Positions 8,201 through 15,792 of a DNA stretch of 28,841 nt are shown here, one piece after another. The position numbers and the translations under genes were made by a program. This DNA is from an uncultured Eubacteriales bacterium (GTDB lineage Bacteria; Bacillota; Clostridia; Lachnospirales; Anaerotignaceae): contig URCD01000019.1 of the NCBI GenBank assembly GCA_900546215.1, positions 1 through 28,841 of the forward strand. Direction: 5' to 3'. A model generated the notes under the pieces. The model ran no database searches. It was given only the letters and a program-made list of their open reading frames with translations, and was not told where the DNA came from. How positions within the stretch are numbered: the first letter of the stretch is position 1; each line of letters opens with the position of its first letter.

Positions 8201-11200
8201 CCAAGGTACTATATCAGGATGGGCGCCATTTGAAAGCATGGCCAAAGTTGATACAAGAGAAAACGGTAGAAATATAGCGGCTCTTACAAACAAATATGCG
8301 CAAAAAGGTGGTATTGTTGATACTGTCTTAACCCGAGGACTTTATGATATTAACGGTAATAAGGTAAGTGATTTATCCTTTGTTGATGTAGCCTCACAGG
8401 TTCCAAAGGAACAGCTTACAGCTTTTAATGATTACTGGCATGAAAAACATAACATTGACCGCCAGGCTCAGGGTAAACCGGTAACGGCTCACACTGCGGA
8501 TGAAAGTAGGCAGATAGTAGCTGAATACGAGAAGCAGCACCCCGAATTTGTAACCTACCAGCAGAATATTTCAAACTATCTTGATACATTTATGCAGACT
8601 TGGCTTGTTGACAGCGGTTTAATGAGTCAGGCCGATTATCTTAACATGAAAAAAATGTATCCATATTATGTGCCGACATTTCGTGTTGATGATGGTGTAT
8701 CCGGCGGCGGCTCTGTTAAGAGTGGGAAAAAAATAAGGGGCAGTAATGCAGTAGGAAAAGCGAAGGGAAGTACGGCTGATGTATTGAGCTTTGACGAGGC
8801 TATTACACAAAAAATAAATTCGGTAATTACTGCTGCTACAAAAAATGATATATCAAGAGAAATATTTTCCTTTGCTCAAGTTCTTCCGGGTGAAGCAGCT
8901 AAAAGCGGTATTTTAATAGATACCGATACAAGCAGTCAATATGCTGGACAAATTGAATTAGGCGAATTTATGGACAATGTCGATAAAAATATAGCACGAC
9001 AAATAAGCAAGGGAAATTATGAAATTACCTTTTACAATGATGGAAAGCCACAGACGATGAAAATAAGCCGGGATGTTTGGGAAGCATATAACTTTCTTGA
9101 CAGCAAGCTGGGGGATACAAAAGGGTATAAAACCTTTGCAAGCATAGGACGGGCATTAACAAACCCTATGAGAGCGATGACAACTACATATAACCCGCTG
9201 TTCTTTATGACAAACCTTATGCGTGACGCGCAGACATATACAATTAATAACACAGCTAAAAACTCTATTGTGGCAACGAAGAACTATGTAAAAGCTTTAG
9301 TTGAGATAGCAAAACGGTCAGATACGTATAACCAGTATAAGGCTCTTGGCGGTTCTCAGAACGGGTATTATGGTTCAAACATGTATCAGAAGGCAGAAAC
9401 AAATGTAAATCCGGGTGCTAAAACATTTGGACAAAAGGCATTAGGCGTTCTTAAATCTCCGTTGACAGCTATAGAAAGTATGGGAGAGTTCACGGAAAAA
9501 ATACCTAGATACGCCGAATATCTTAATACCATTGACAGGCTTGGTAATACTGACGCGGGCAGGCTTCAGGCTTCTTTAAATGCGGCAGACGTAACGGTCA
9601 ACTTTAACAGGTCGTCCACTCTGTCTACATTGGCCAATGCTTGGGTTCCTTATTTTAATGCTGGACTACAAGGTATGGATAAAACATTCAGACAGATAAA
9701 AGCTCACCCTGTACAGACTACAACCAGAGCGGCGGTTTCTGTATTTCTTCCTACACTATTGTTATATCTTGTGAATAAGGATAATCCTCATTGGGAGGAT
9801 GTTAAGGACGGTGTGAGAGATAATTACTATCTTATTCCAAACATGTCAGGACCAAAGGATGGAAACGGATATGCCGAGACATTTATACGGCTTCCTAAAT
9901 CAAGAGAGTTTGGAGCTATATTCAGTGCGTCTTTTGAGAGATTTATACGAGCTATTAATGAAAGTGAAGAAAACGGAGACAGCCTAAATAATACATTACC
10001 TTCAGCTTTCGACGGTTATCTTGAAACACTTTTAAATAGCGTAGCTCCGCCAGACATTCTTGGAGATAATATTGTGGGTTCTTTTGCACGTCTTGGCACA
10101 AACACAGCTTGGCATGGGGGTAAAATAGTTCCATCAAACCTGGAAAAGGTTTCACCGCGAAACCAGTACGATATAAATACGTCAGGAATAGCTATGGGAA
10201 TAGCCAACGCGGCGCAGTCGCTGCCTGTAGCCCCGGGATGGCTGGAAAGCCCTATGAAGGTCGACTATCTTATTGACAGCTACGGAGGGTATGCAGGTGA
10301 TCTTTTACAGGGGCTAACATCAAGAAAGAATATAGGCAGCAATGACCAGGAAACACTTCTGAACTCGCTTGATACGGGCTTTGTGCAGCCATTTAAAAAC
10401 AGGCTTACAACAGACAGCGCGTATTCAAATTACAATCTTGACCGTTTCTATGATAAAACCGATAAGCTGGAGACTGCGTCCAATGATAGAGATATAGATG
10501 AAAATTTACCAACGGAATATAGGACACCGGAGGAAAAGGTTGAGAGCGAATTTGCAAAGGCGCAGAAACAGATAAGTGATTTAACTAAACAAGAGCGTTC
10601 AATACTAGAATCGGAAATGCCTATTAAAGAGAAAAATGCTCTTATAAGGGACATTAAGAAGCTGAAAAACGATATAGCGAAAAGTATGCTCTCACAGGAA
10701 AATCAGCTTTACGCTATTTATGCTGAAAACTACATACCTGAAATATCTATGCTTACAGACGAAAGACAGCAGGCCGCTAAGGAGCTTAACCAAAAATATG
10801 GGCTGCCTTATGATGATTTCGTCGATATATATGAGAAATACGCGGAGCTTAACAAGGATAAAGAACTGAGCGCAAAAATGAAAACAACGAAGTTTGACGA
10901 GTATTTGACTTCGTTGGGATACACAGAAGAGTATGCGATAACCGATGATTTGACTAATGAGTTTGCGTACTATTCTGCATCTCCTGCGACAAGCTATTAC
11001 GACAGCAAGAACTATAAAATAGTCGAAAACTTTGTGCCTGTAGAAATGTATGCGGACTTATCAGGCAGGTTAAATAAGCTTAAGAGCGGCATTGACTATC
11101 CAAAAGGCCAACGATCCCCTTACTATAAGAAAGCAATAGATATGTACCTTGACGCCTATGGATATGATGTTACACGTAATCAAAGAATTAAAATTTATGA

Positions 11201-11234
11201 GAGTCTTGGAGTAGCTAAGAGCTATTGGTACTAA
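5226..11234 (+). CDS. 2002-residue phage polyvalent protein (LPD38-type region)
   Basis: ATG 5226 follows AGGAGGGAATTAA. In order: a disordered Pro/Ser-rich N-terminus (1-200); helical hydrophobic regions (~330-480) with ALSGFIFGAGG; and a compact alpha/beta module (~780-915) with RGVKSSLRHGYSRNK and YYLHEIVDING, resembling the LPD3-type module. A conserved MYPYYVPTFR segment follows at ~1145. An LPD38-like region (~1310-1520) contains TTYNPLFFMTNLMRDA, NAADVTVNFNR and WVPYFNAGLQGMD, then a hydrophobic stretch. The C-terminal third is charged and helical. Proteins of this kind ('large polyvalent proteins') are known from phages and conjugative elements and are thought to enter the recipient cell with the DNA. 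Domain names are from memory of the families, not a search. Confidence 0.75.
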   Translation: MAYYVSIGRKDDEERKKRLEAANNTFIKQTFNNAVNVPKITGVSSGTPSSMPKVGQVESLPKITVSQRAGLAAEKASRVFAQNSPDMYNSTPKQIGPTQWTGPDDISALRAAPGSSNIKKATVANNRANAAYLKYSPEAYTPEALPMVGSSAIGPEPLPSVGNLIPYTPNTKPAEMSFKDKFMQKGLNPSEVWANSSMELPAISTAPKQNGGLGNRIYNATSSIGDSMIGTDKSLKATAKQSAANEAAYRNALMSYNETLDALMLERDRYPSTSDEYKKYSTAIEGIYAAADSLRDKAADMTDANEFMASAEQLRKEATNGLSGLPLQFAEAAISVGDNLTTMGMTGFNPTATLIMMGAKAAGQKANELSNQGVSAGDAFSRGVLSGVIEGVTEKIGLDNLLDIVSSNNVKVLSSILKQMASEGGEEGLSSIMNYAADRMSGDNKAFDWDDFSQSVIQGALSGFIFGAGGTVTNKVLPMVSGYSDMEHLNMAREMEGKTLKSFAQESGGYSANTANANVNIGNMSAEEYLNAYNSQGNAMPSVWDAAPSVDSMPMVGGAETANDNTQNIYDSTNIGGTETVVFDSSDPTNILTDTDVKAYNFIEKTAEQKGLTAQKIYSEYKTGRDKLFNKTINDIFEVYKQYRPQGTQLINTTENMGGGTIEKAQRISNNEVWYSEAFKEYGHKPNQNQLRQFIEKKVNSDVRNGGGEYVDADTARKLQAFDSLLNGYEKITENGARNVQDIRLNENGNYEVDYNTADKEAAKGNTVVEQLRNNISNLSGMNAVKNLTGEEFSKTDKGLVEQVMDFVKEYVTKNGTIKRDGFGEINISKRGVKSSLRHGYSRNKATAFAAIPEVLKYGKEIGYQENWKSRSYDTYLFAAPVSLKGEKCYVGAIVKRNANTNTYYLHEIVDINGNIITINKGDGAQNSDISAGLRTRPIDVKAGNTSPNNIVPNSEQKSNSVGNNNLGIINPDVQKTFEAVNQIKEGSKSLYQGTISGWAPFESMAKVDTRENGRNIAALTNKYAQKGGIVDTVLTRGLYDINGNKVSDLSFVDVASQVPKEQLTAFNDYWHEKHNIDRQAQGKPVTAHTADESRQIVAEYEKQHPEFVTYQQNISNYLDTFMQTWLVDSGLMSQADYLNMKKMYPYYVPTFRVDDGVSGGGSVKSGKKIRGSNAVGKAKGSTADVLSFDEAITQKINSVITAATKNDISREIFSFAQVLPGEAAKSGILIDTDTSSQYAGQIELGEFMDNVDKNIARQISKGNYEITFYNDGKPQTMKISRDVWEAYNFLDSKLGDTKGYKTFASIGRALTNPMRAMTTTYNPLFFMTNLMRDAQTYTINNTAKNSIVATKNYVKALVEIAKRSDTYNQYKALGGSQNGYYGSNMYQKAETNVNPGAKTFGQKALGVLKSPLTAIESMGEFTEKIPRYAEYLNTIDRLGNTDAGRLQASLNAADVTVNFNRSSTLSTLANAWVPYFNAGLQGMDKTFRQIKAHPVQTTTRAAVSVFLPTLLLYLVNKDNPHWEDVKDGVRDNYYLIPNMSGPKDGNGYAETFIRLPKSREFGAIFSASFERFIRAINESEENGDSLNNTLPSAFDGYLETLLNSVAPPDILGDNIVGSFARLGTNTAWHGGKIVPSNLEKVSPRNQYDINTSGIAMGIANAAQSLPVAPGWLESPMKVDYLIDSYGGYAGDLLQGLTSRKNIGSNDQETLLNSLDTGFVQPFKNRLTTDSAYSNYNLDRFYDKTDKLETASNDRDIDENLPTEYRTPEEKVESEFAKAQKQISDLTKQERSILESEMPIKEKNALIRDIKKLKNDIAKSMLSQENQLYAIYAENYIPEISMLTDERQQAAKELNQKYGLPYDDFVDIYEKYAELNKDKELSAKMKTTKFDEYLTSLGYTEEYAITDDLTNEFAYYSASPATSYYDSKNYKIVENFVPVEMYADLSGRLNKLKSGIDYPKGQRSPYYKKAIDMYLDAYGYDVTRNQRIKIYESLGVAKSYWY

Positions 11235-11260
11235 GCGGTGAGTTATGTGTAAAATTACAA

Positions 11261-11287
11261 ATAAGCCCCTCTTATGAGGGGTTTATA
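11261..11287 (+). terminator. Terminator at the right end of the prophage
   Basis: Stem CCCCTC/GAGGGG with TTAT loop (11266-11281) is followed by TTTATATATTT. It ends the late transcript about 30 bases before the feoB junction. Confidence 0.75.
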
Positions 11288-11303
11288 TATTTACAAAATT
11301 ATA

Positions 11304-11335
11304 TAGTCCATATGCATGGGATTTGGATGCAACGC
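11304..11335. other. Predicted prophage-chromosome junction (attachment site region)
   Basis: Phage sequence ends and feoB coding sequence begins here: the feoB frame is open from ATG 11316, and the last in-frame stop upstream is TAG at 11304-11306. Homology to FeoB starts at once with MGFGCN. The attachment core should lie in this interval, but the other copy is outside the window, so its exact bases cannot be fixed. Confidence 0.5.
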
Positions 11336-12155
11336 GGCGGGAGTTACGGGCTGCAGAATAATAGATTCTGACAGGGAAAGGCTTGTGGCAATAATTACAA
11401 ACAACTTTGTGCCCTGCAACGGCCGTTTTCCTACGCTTATATCCATCATAACGATGTTTTTTACAGGCTATGTGCTGGGAATAGGCCAGTCGGTGCTGTC
11501 CGCACTTATACTGTGCCTGATTATTATGCTGGGGGTAGCCGCGACATTCCTTGTTTCGAGCCTGCTGACAAAAACAGTGCTGAAGGGTGTTCCGTCGTCC
11601 TTTATACTTGAAATGCCACCCTACAGACGCCCCAAGATTAAGGATGTCGTTGTACGCTCAATATTTGACAGAACCATATTCGTACTGGGAAGGGCCATAT
11701 GCGTGGCCGCTCCCGCCGGAATTGTTATATGGCTTATGGCAAACCTGAAAATCGGCAATGTTTCCGTGCTGAGCGCGTGCTCCAGCTTCCTTGACCCCAT
11801 TGGAAGGCTTATGGGAATGGACGGCGTAATACTCATGGCGTTTATACTTGGGTTTCCTGCCAATGAGATTGTTATACCTATAATGATAATGGCCTATATG
11901 CAGACCGGGGTGCTTACTGACATGTCAAGCCTTATGGAGCTTAAAAATCTGCTTCTTGCAAACGGCTGGACTTGGATAACAGCGGTAAGCATGATGCTGT
12001 TCTCGCTTATGCATTGGCCGTGCTCCACAACAATGATGACGATAAAAAAGGAAACGGGAAGCTGGAAATGGTCGGCGGTCTCATTCCTTGTGCCAACTGT
12101 AATGGGCATAGCTGTTTGTATGATTTTCGCTAACTTAGCAAGGCTGTTCATATAA
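11316..12155 (+). CDS. feoB: FeoB ferrous iron transporter, C-terminal half (split by prophage)
   Basis: These 279 residues match only the C-terminal half of FeoB, a GTP-dependent Fe(II) importer usually of about 650-800 residues. The N-terminal G domain and first membrane helices are missing. The visible part starts at the first Gate motif (GFGCNAAGV) and keeps RERLVAIITNNFVPCNGRF, the PANEIVIP segment of the second Gate domain, and several membrane helices to a normal end. The ATG has no ribosome binding site and lies inside what should be coding sequence. The upstream half is expected beyond the other end of the prophage. The fragment cannot transport iron by itself; precise excision could restore the gene. 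Confidence 0.88.
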   Translation: MGFGCNAAGVTGCRIIDSDRERLVAIITNNFVPCNGRFPTLISIITMFFTGYVLGIGQSVLSALILCLIIMLGVAATFLVSSLLTKTVLKGVPSSFILEMPPYRRPKIKDVVVRSIFDRTIFVLGRAICVAAPAGIVIWLMANLKIGNVSVLSACSSFLDPIGRLMGMDGVILMAFILGFPANEIVIPIMIMAYMQTGVLTDMSSLMELKNLLLANGWTWITAVSMMLFSLMHWPCSTTMMTIKKETGSWKWSAVSFLVPTVMGIAVCMIFANLARLFI

Positions 12156-12157
12156 AA

Positions 12158-12185
12158 AAAGAGGGATACATATGTATCCCTCTTT
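12158..12185. terminator. Bidirectional terminator between feoB and the pilin operon
   Basis: A perfect 28-base palindrome, AAAGAGGGATACAT and its complement, lies between the convergent feoB and pilin genes. It has A runs on one side and T runs on the other, so it can end transcripts from both strands. Confidence 0.88.
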
Positions 12186-12190
12186 ATAAT

Positions 12191-13015
12191 TCAGTTTTTA
12201 GCGGCCATATCCTTAAGGGCCTGCTGATATACCTCATAGGCGCTTTCGTAGCTGTCCTTAGTCCCGCTCTGGTCTATATCCTTATATTCGTTCCATGAGC
12301 CGTCGGCAAAGTCTAGGGCAAGATAAGGGTCAACATTGCCCACGCCCGTCGGCGTGCGCTCGGTTAATTTTGTGGTTCCTACCGTATATTTATTTGTATT
12401 GGCATTATACCTTATGACAAGCATTTCATCGCCCTTTTTAGCGCCGGAGGGTATCTGCTGCTCGGACCAAATGGCATAGGTAAGATTTTTGGAGTTTAAT
12501 GCATACAGCGTCCATGTAGTTCCGGCTGTTGAAAAGCCCATTTTGCTGAGCTCGTCTTTAATTTTCTGGGTACGGTTGCCTTCAAAATCAGCCGTAGAGT
12601 CAATGGTCTGCGTCATGGTAAAACCGCTGTCAGGGTCCTTTAAAAGATTGTCAATGGCATCCTGGACATTTGCGGCAAAGTCCTTGCCGACTATGCTCTG
12701 TCCATGCTTCGGACAGGATATTGTAAGCACGGAGCCCTGAAGCCTGGTGGAGTACTCCTGACCCGAAGGGCACTTGAAGCTTGGGTTTTCGTCCTTGACA
12801 GTGGAAAGTACAGTCTGGGGCGAATCCTCTCCGTCAATAGCTAGCTGTATCAAATAGCTTCTGGCAAAGGTATTGATGTTGGCGTCGCAGACGGCACGCT
12901 CGCTTTCCTCCTTCAGCTTTCCAAACTGGGGAAGGGCGAGGGCGGCCAATATAACAAGAATTGCAATTACCACTATAAGCTCTATAAGGGTAAAGCCCTT
13001 TTTATTTTTTCTCAA
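12191..13015 (-). CDS. Large pilin-like protein, fourth of a tandem set
   Basis: This 274-residue protein has a type IV prepilin leader: MRKNKKG, then FTLIELIVV with Glu at mature position 5 and a ~20-residue hydrophobic helix. The start must be TTG, since a stop lies directly upstream in frame; a GAGGAC ribosome binding site is at some distance. The next section carries Cys43, then a CP (82-83) and CPKHG (101-105) pair, shared with the two genes just upstream. The C-terminal part keeps the helix and Trp pattern of its relatives but is the most divergent of the set. It is probably a minor pilin or tip protein exported and processed by PilD, and it is last in its operon before a strong terminator. 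Confidence 0.82.
   Translation of the reverse strand: MRKNKKGFTLIELIVVIAILVILAALALPQFGKLKEESERAVCDANINTFARSYLIQLAIDGEDSPQTVLSTVKDENPSFKCPSGQEYSTRLQGSVLTISCPKHGQSIVGKDFAANVQDAIDNLLKDPDSGFTMTQTIDSTADFEGNRTQKIKDELSKMGFSTAGTTWTLYALNSKNLTYAIWSEQQIPSGAKKGDEMLVIRYNANTNKYTVGTTKLTERTPTGVGNVDPYLALDFADGSWNEYKDIDQSGTKDSYESAYEVYQQALKDMAAKN
12954..13010. repeat. 57-bp direct repeat in a pilin leader, copy 1
   Basis: Bases 12954-13010 are identical to 14591-14647. Both encode the leader and hydrophobic helix of a pilin-like protein, while the flanking coding sequence differs. Such perfect identity over silent positions suggests recent duplication or gene conversion. Confidence 0.85.
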
Positions 13016-13035
13016 TTACATCACCGTCCTCAAAT

Positions 13036-13815
13036 TTACAGTATAGGCTCCCACAGGGCCGTTACATTTCTGACTATTGTGTCGTAGCTCTTTGTCAGGG
13101 GAATTTCCTCCTGGGAGTTTCTGTAATACCATGTTCCGTCAATATAAATCATTTCAGGAGGCTGTGAGCCCTTTGCGGCAAATAACAGCGTATGCTCCGG
13201 CTTTGAGGTGCTGCCGATATAGGGCTGTATTGTAAGACCCTTAGGAGTTTTATGCTTTTTAGCGTAATCATCTGATATTACAGGCCAGCTTTCGTTATAT
13301 TCCATTTCCATAAGATAGCCGTAAATGAAGCTGTTTTCAAACATATACTCGTCTTGGGCGTCATAGCCCAGGTTCTCAAAATACGTCCGCTTTTCGCCTA
13401 TTGACATTGAGGATATGTCTGAAAGTATGCTGTATACTCTGATGTACATATCATCGCTGATTGTTTTTACTATAAGATCCGCGCCGCTGATGCTTTTATT
13501 TCCGTGCTCGGGACATATTATAAACAGGCTGCCGTCATGTGTGCCGGTAATAAAGCTGTACCCAAGAGGGCAGGATATATCTGAATTATCCTCAAGCACT
13601 CCCGCTAATAATTCCTTCGCATCAGCATCCGGATTCATGGCCGAGGCCGCTCTATAGCAGGTGGCCAGAGTATCAATATTGGTGTTGCAGACAATCCTGT
13701 TGCTTTCCCTGCGGAGATTAAGATAGCGTGGTATGAAAAGTGCGGCGAGTATTATCAAAACGGAAATTACTGCCAGAAGTTCTACGAAGGTAAAGCCGCG
13801 TTTATACTTTTTCAT
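13036..13815 (-). CDS. Large pilin-like protein, third of a tandem set
   Basis: This 259-residue prepilin starts at ATG 13815 behind ACGGAGG. The leader MKKYKRG precedes FTFVELLAV, with Glu at mature position 5. The section after the helix has the VCNTNI cysteine, then SCPLG and ICPEHGNKS. After the CPEHG loop comes YFENLGYDA and a C-terminal domain with ESWPVI, TIQPYI and YIDGTWYY, all matched in the gene just upstream. It should be a PilD-processed minor pilin, the conserved C-terminal domain perhaps exposed at the pilus tip or surface. Spacing to its neighbours is 12 and 20 bases, so it is co-transcribed. Confidence 0.82.
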   Translation of the reverse strand: MKKYKRGFTFVELLAVISVLIILAALFIPRYLNLRRESNRIVCNTNIDTLATCYRAASAMNPDADAKELLAGVLEDNSDISCPLGYSFITGTHDGSLFIICPEHGNKSISGADLIVKTISDDMYIRVYSILSDISSMSIGEKRTYFENLGYDAQDEYMFENSFIYGYLMEMEYNESWPVISDDYAKKHKTPKGLTIQPYIGSTSKPEHTLLFAAKGSQPPEMIYIDGTWYYRNSQEEIPLTKSYDTIVRNVTALWEPIL

Positions 13816-13827
13816 AATTTACCTCCG

Positions 13828-14652
13828 TTATTTCGCAGGTACAAGTTCACCGCTAGTGATTTTGCCTTTTATCGCGTCGTAGGTTGCGTCTTTTCCTCCT
13901 AAAGCAAAGCCCTTTCCGTCCTTATTTTTATACCAAGTACCGTCTATATAAACCATATGCGCTCTCCAGGGACTGGTCGGCGAATTGTTTTCACTGGCAA
14001 ACGCGTATACCTTAGAGCTGTCAGAATATTCAGAAGCATCAGCATAGGGACGTATATAAAGCTGATTGTCTCCGACCTTCAACCCCATGTCCTTATAAAA
14101 GTCCTTTGACATTTCAGGCCATGTGCCGCCGTAAATATCATTATAAAGGTACCTAAGTATATTGTCGTTGCTCACATATGTAAATGGAGGCGCATCATAG
14201 CCAAGGGCCTTAAAATAGTCCGTAAGCTGTGATACGGTCATGCCGTAAACATCATCAAGCAAATCTTTGTAGTTATCCTTTACCTCTGCAGACGTTTTCC
14301 CAGTCTCAATATCAATGCCGCCTATTGACTTATTTCCGTGCTCGGGACAGGTAATTGTTATTCCGCCGTTATCGGCATAGGTAACAGTATACTCATTGTC
14401 CAGGGGGCACTTCGCGCTTGGATTTTCGTCCTTGACATTGGCGTAGGCCTCAGCGGAGCTTTCATTTGGATGGATGGCTATTTCCGCAAGATAGGCCCTG
14501 GTAAGCACCTCTATATTGGAGTTGCAGACAACGCGATTGCTCTCATCCTTCATTTTGTCGTATTGAGGGAGGGCAAGGGCCGCTAAAATCACAAGAATTG
14601 CAATTACCACTATAAGCTCTATAAGGGTAAAGCCCTTTTTATTTTTTTTCAT
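13828..14652 (-). CDS. Large pilin-like protein, second of a tandem set
   Basis: This 274-residue prepilin starts at ATG 14652 behind GAGGAGG. The leader is MKKNKKG followed by FTLIELIVV. The order of modules is: hydrophobic helix, VCNSNI cysteine, KCPLD and TCPEHGNKS pair, a helix with YFKALGYDA, then a C-terminal domain with GTWPEM, LYIRPY and YIDGTWY. The leader DNA is identical over 57 bases to that of the gene at 12191-13015. The CP/CPxHG loop is typical of Gram-positive pilin and pseudopilin proteins and may be a disulfide or metal site. It is most likely a minor pilin, with the C-terminal domain as a candidate adhesive or assembly module. Confidence 0.82.
   Translation of the reverse strand: MKKNKKGFTLIELIVVIAILVILAALALPQYDKMKDESNRVVCNSNIEVLTRAYLAEIAIHPNESSAEAYANVKDENPSAKCPLDNEYTVTYADNGGITITCPEHGNKSIGGIDIETGKTSAEVKDNYKDLLDDVYGMTVSQLTDYFKALGYDAPPFTYVSNDNILRYLYNDIYGGTWPEMSKDFYKDMGLKVGDNQLYIRPYADASEYSDSSKVYAFASENNSPTSPWRAHMVYIDGTWYKNKDGKGFALGGKDATYDAIKGKITSGELVPAK
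14591..14647. repeat. 57-bp direct repeat in a pilin leader, copy 2
   Basis: Identical to 12954-13010. It covers codons for the leader peptide and the first half of the pilin helix. The homology could support recombination between the two pilin genes, which would delete the gene between them. Confidence 0.85.
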
Positions 14653-14668
14653 TCAGCGTCCTCCTCTC

Positions 14669-15703
14669 TTATATGTTTATATCTAATTCAACGGGTTTCC
14701 AGTTTTGTTTCACAAGAAGCTCCGTAATGTAGCGATTTTGGTTATAGGGAGCGATTTGAACATTACTGTTGCCCTTATAATACCATGTACCCGTTACGTA
14801 GTATTTGCCGGCGGAATCCTGTTTCCGCTCGCCAAGGAAAATCAGATTTGTAAATGTTCCGTTATCCACTAAATCCTTATTAGGACTGGCATACAAAATA
14901 ATGGTTTTATCATCTGGTGATAAAGAAGGGTAATCTATTGTGGGACGGATATAGATTATATCATCCTCCTTATAGCCGAATCTGGTCAGCAATTCCTTAG
15001 GCAGTGTTGGCCATGAGCCGTCATAGTAGAATTTTGAGATAAACTCGTACATGGCCATATTGTTTTCTGTGGACTCTATTTTTATGTCAAGATCGTTTTC
15101 CTTAATAAAGTCCTTTATCATATCTATCCAATTTGAATACTTGCCTTCATTCTTCTCATAAAACTCCTTGAGTTTATCAGCGACTTCAGCGGTGTTCAGA
15201 TATAGATCGTTAGAGTCCATGATAAAACCTTCTTCCGGGGTTGAGGGCTTGTCGGGATTATCTGGCTTATCCGGATTATCGGGGTCTGTAGTGCCGCCCC
15301 CTCCGCCACCGCCGCCGGAGCCTCCTCCGCCTTCGGCGCCGCCGCTGTCACCGGGCTTGGAATAGCTGTAAAGGTCGTTTTCAGCTATGTAGTCCTTATT
15401 GTTTTCTGTATAAACAATTTTGTAGTGGTCGTCCTTGGCGTCAATTGTATAAGTGCCCTCGACCGACACAAGAGTATCAACATTTTTAATGGCCTTGTCG
15501 TTATCATAGCCGTTTGTTGTTCTGGAATACAAAAAAGCGTCCTCAATGGAGTCAAGCTTTTTATAAGCGGCGTCGTCAGCGGCCGAGGAGCGAACCCCGG
15601 CAAAGGTATATACGCCAAGGGCCGCAAGTATGGCCAAAAGTGCCATAACTATGACAAGCTCAATTAATGTGAAGCCTTTGACGGCGTTTTTGTTCCTTTT
15701 CAT
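14669..15703 (-). CDS. Large pilin-like protein with Gly-rich spacer, first of a tandem set
   Basis: This 344-residue prepilin starts at ATG 15703 behind AAAGAGGTG. The leader MKRNKNAVKG precedes FTLIELVIV. A small pilin-like domain (to ~125) is followed by a low-complexity spacer of Gly runs and PDNPDK repeats. The C-terminal domain has GSWPTL, IYIRPT and TGTWYY, clearly related to those of the next two genes. It lacks the CP...CPxHG pair, which the spacer appears to replace. Its hinge-like design suggests a pilin that presents the C-terminal domain away from the fibre, which is inference. It lies just downstream of the terminator behind pilA and leads a four-gene cluster. Confidence 0.82.
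   Translation of the reverse strand: MKRNKNAVKGFTLIELVIVMALLAILAALGVYTFAGVRSSAADDAAYKKLDSIEDAFLYSRTTNGYDNDKAIKNVDTLVSVEGTYTIDAKDDHYKIVYTENNKDYIAENDLYSYSKPGDSGGAEGGGGSGGGGGGGGTTDPDNPDKPDNPDKPSTPEEGFIMDSNDLYLNTAEVADKLKEFYEKNEGKYSNWIDMIKDFIKENDLDIKIESTENNMAMYEFISKFYYDGSWPTLPKELLTRFGYKEDDIIYIRPTIDYPSLSPDDKTIILYASPNKDLVDNGTFTNLIFLGERKQDSAGKYYVTGTWYYKGNSNVQIAPYNQNRYITELLVKQNWKPVELDINI
15249..15345. repeat. Low-complexity spacer: Gly run and PDNPDK repeats
   Basis: On the - strand this encodes a Gly-rich stretch (GGGGSGGGGGGGG) and about two and a half PDNPDK units. It joins the two halves of the pilin at 14669-15703. The repetitive codons are prone to length change. Confidence 0.75.
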
Positions 15704-15724
15704 GGGGGTTCACCTCTTTAATTT

Positions 15725-15753
15725 ATAAAAGCCCCGATATTTCACGGGGCTTA
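15725..15753 (-). terminator. Terminator/attenuator after pilA
   Basis: On the - strand, stem AAGCCCCG/CGGGGCTT (15729-15752) is followed by TTTTATAAATT. It lies between pilA and the large pilin genes, which have no clear promoter of their own. It probably keeps the major pilin in excess, with read-through feeding the minor pilins. Confidence 0.8.
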
Positions 15754-15760
15754 TCCTCAG

Positions 15761-15778
15761 TTCCGCCCTGTGGCGGGA
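15761..15778 (-). other. Small hairpin just after the pilA stop
   Basis: CCGCC/GGCGG with a short loop lies between the pilA stop and the main terminator. It may protect the 3' end of the pilA message or strengthen termination. Confidence 0.45.
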
Positions 15779-15792
15779 TTAAAATGTTTCAG

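Noticed and set aside
12489..12740. Several short + strand frames over the pilin genes
   Set aside because: Each is antisense to a pilin with a clear prepilin leader and lacks a ribosome binding site.
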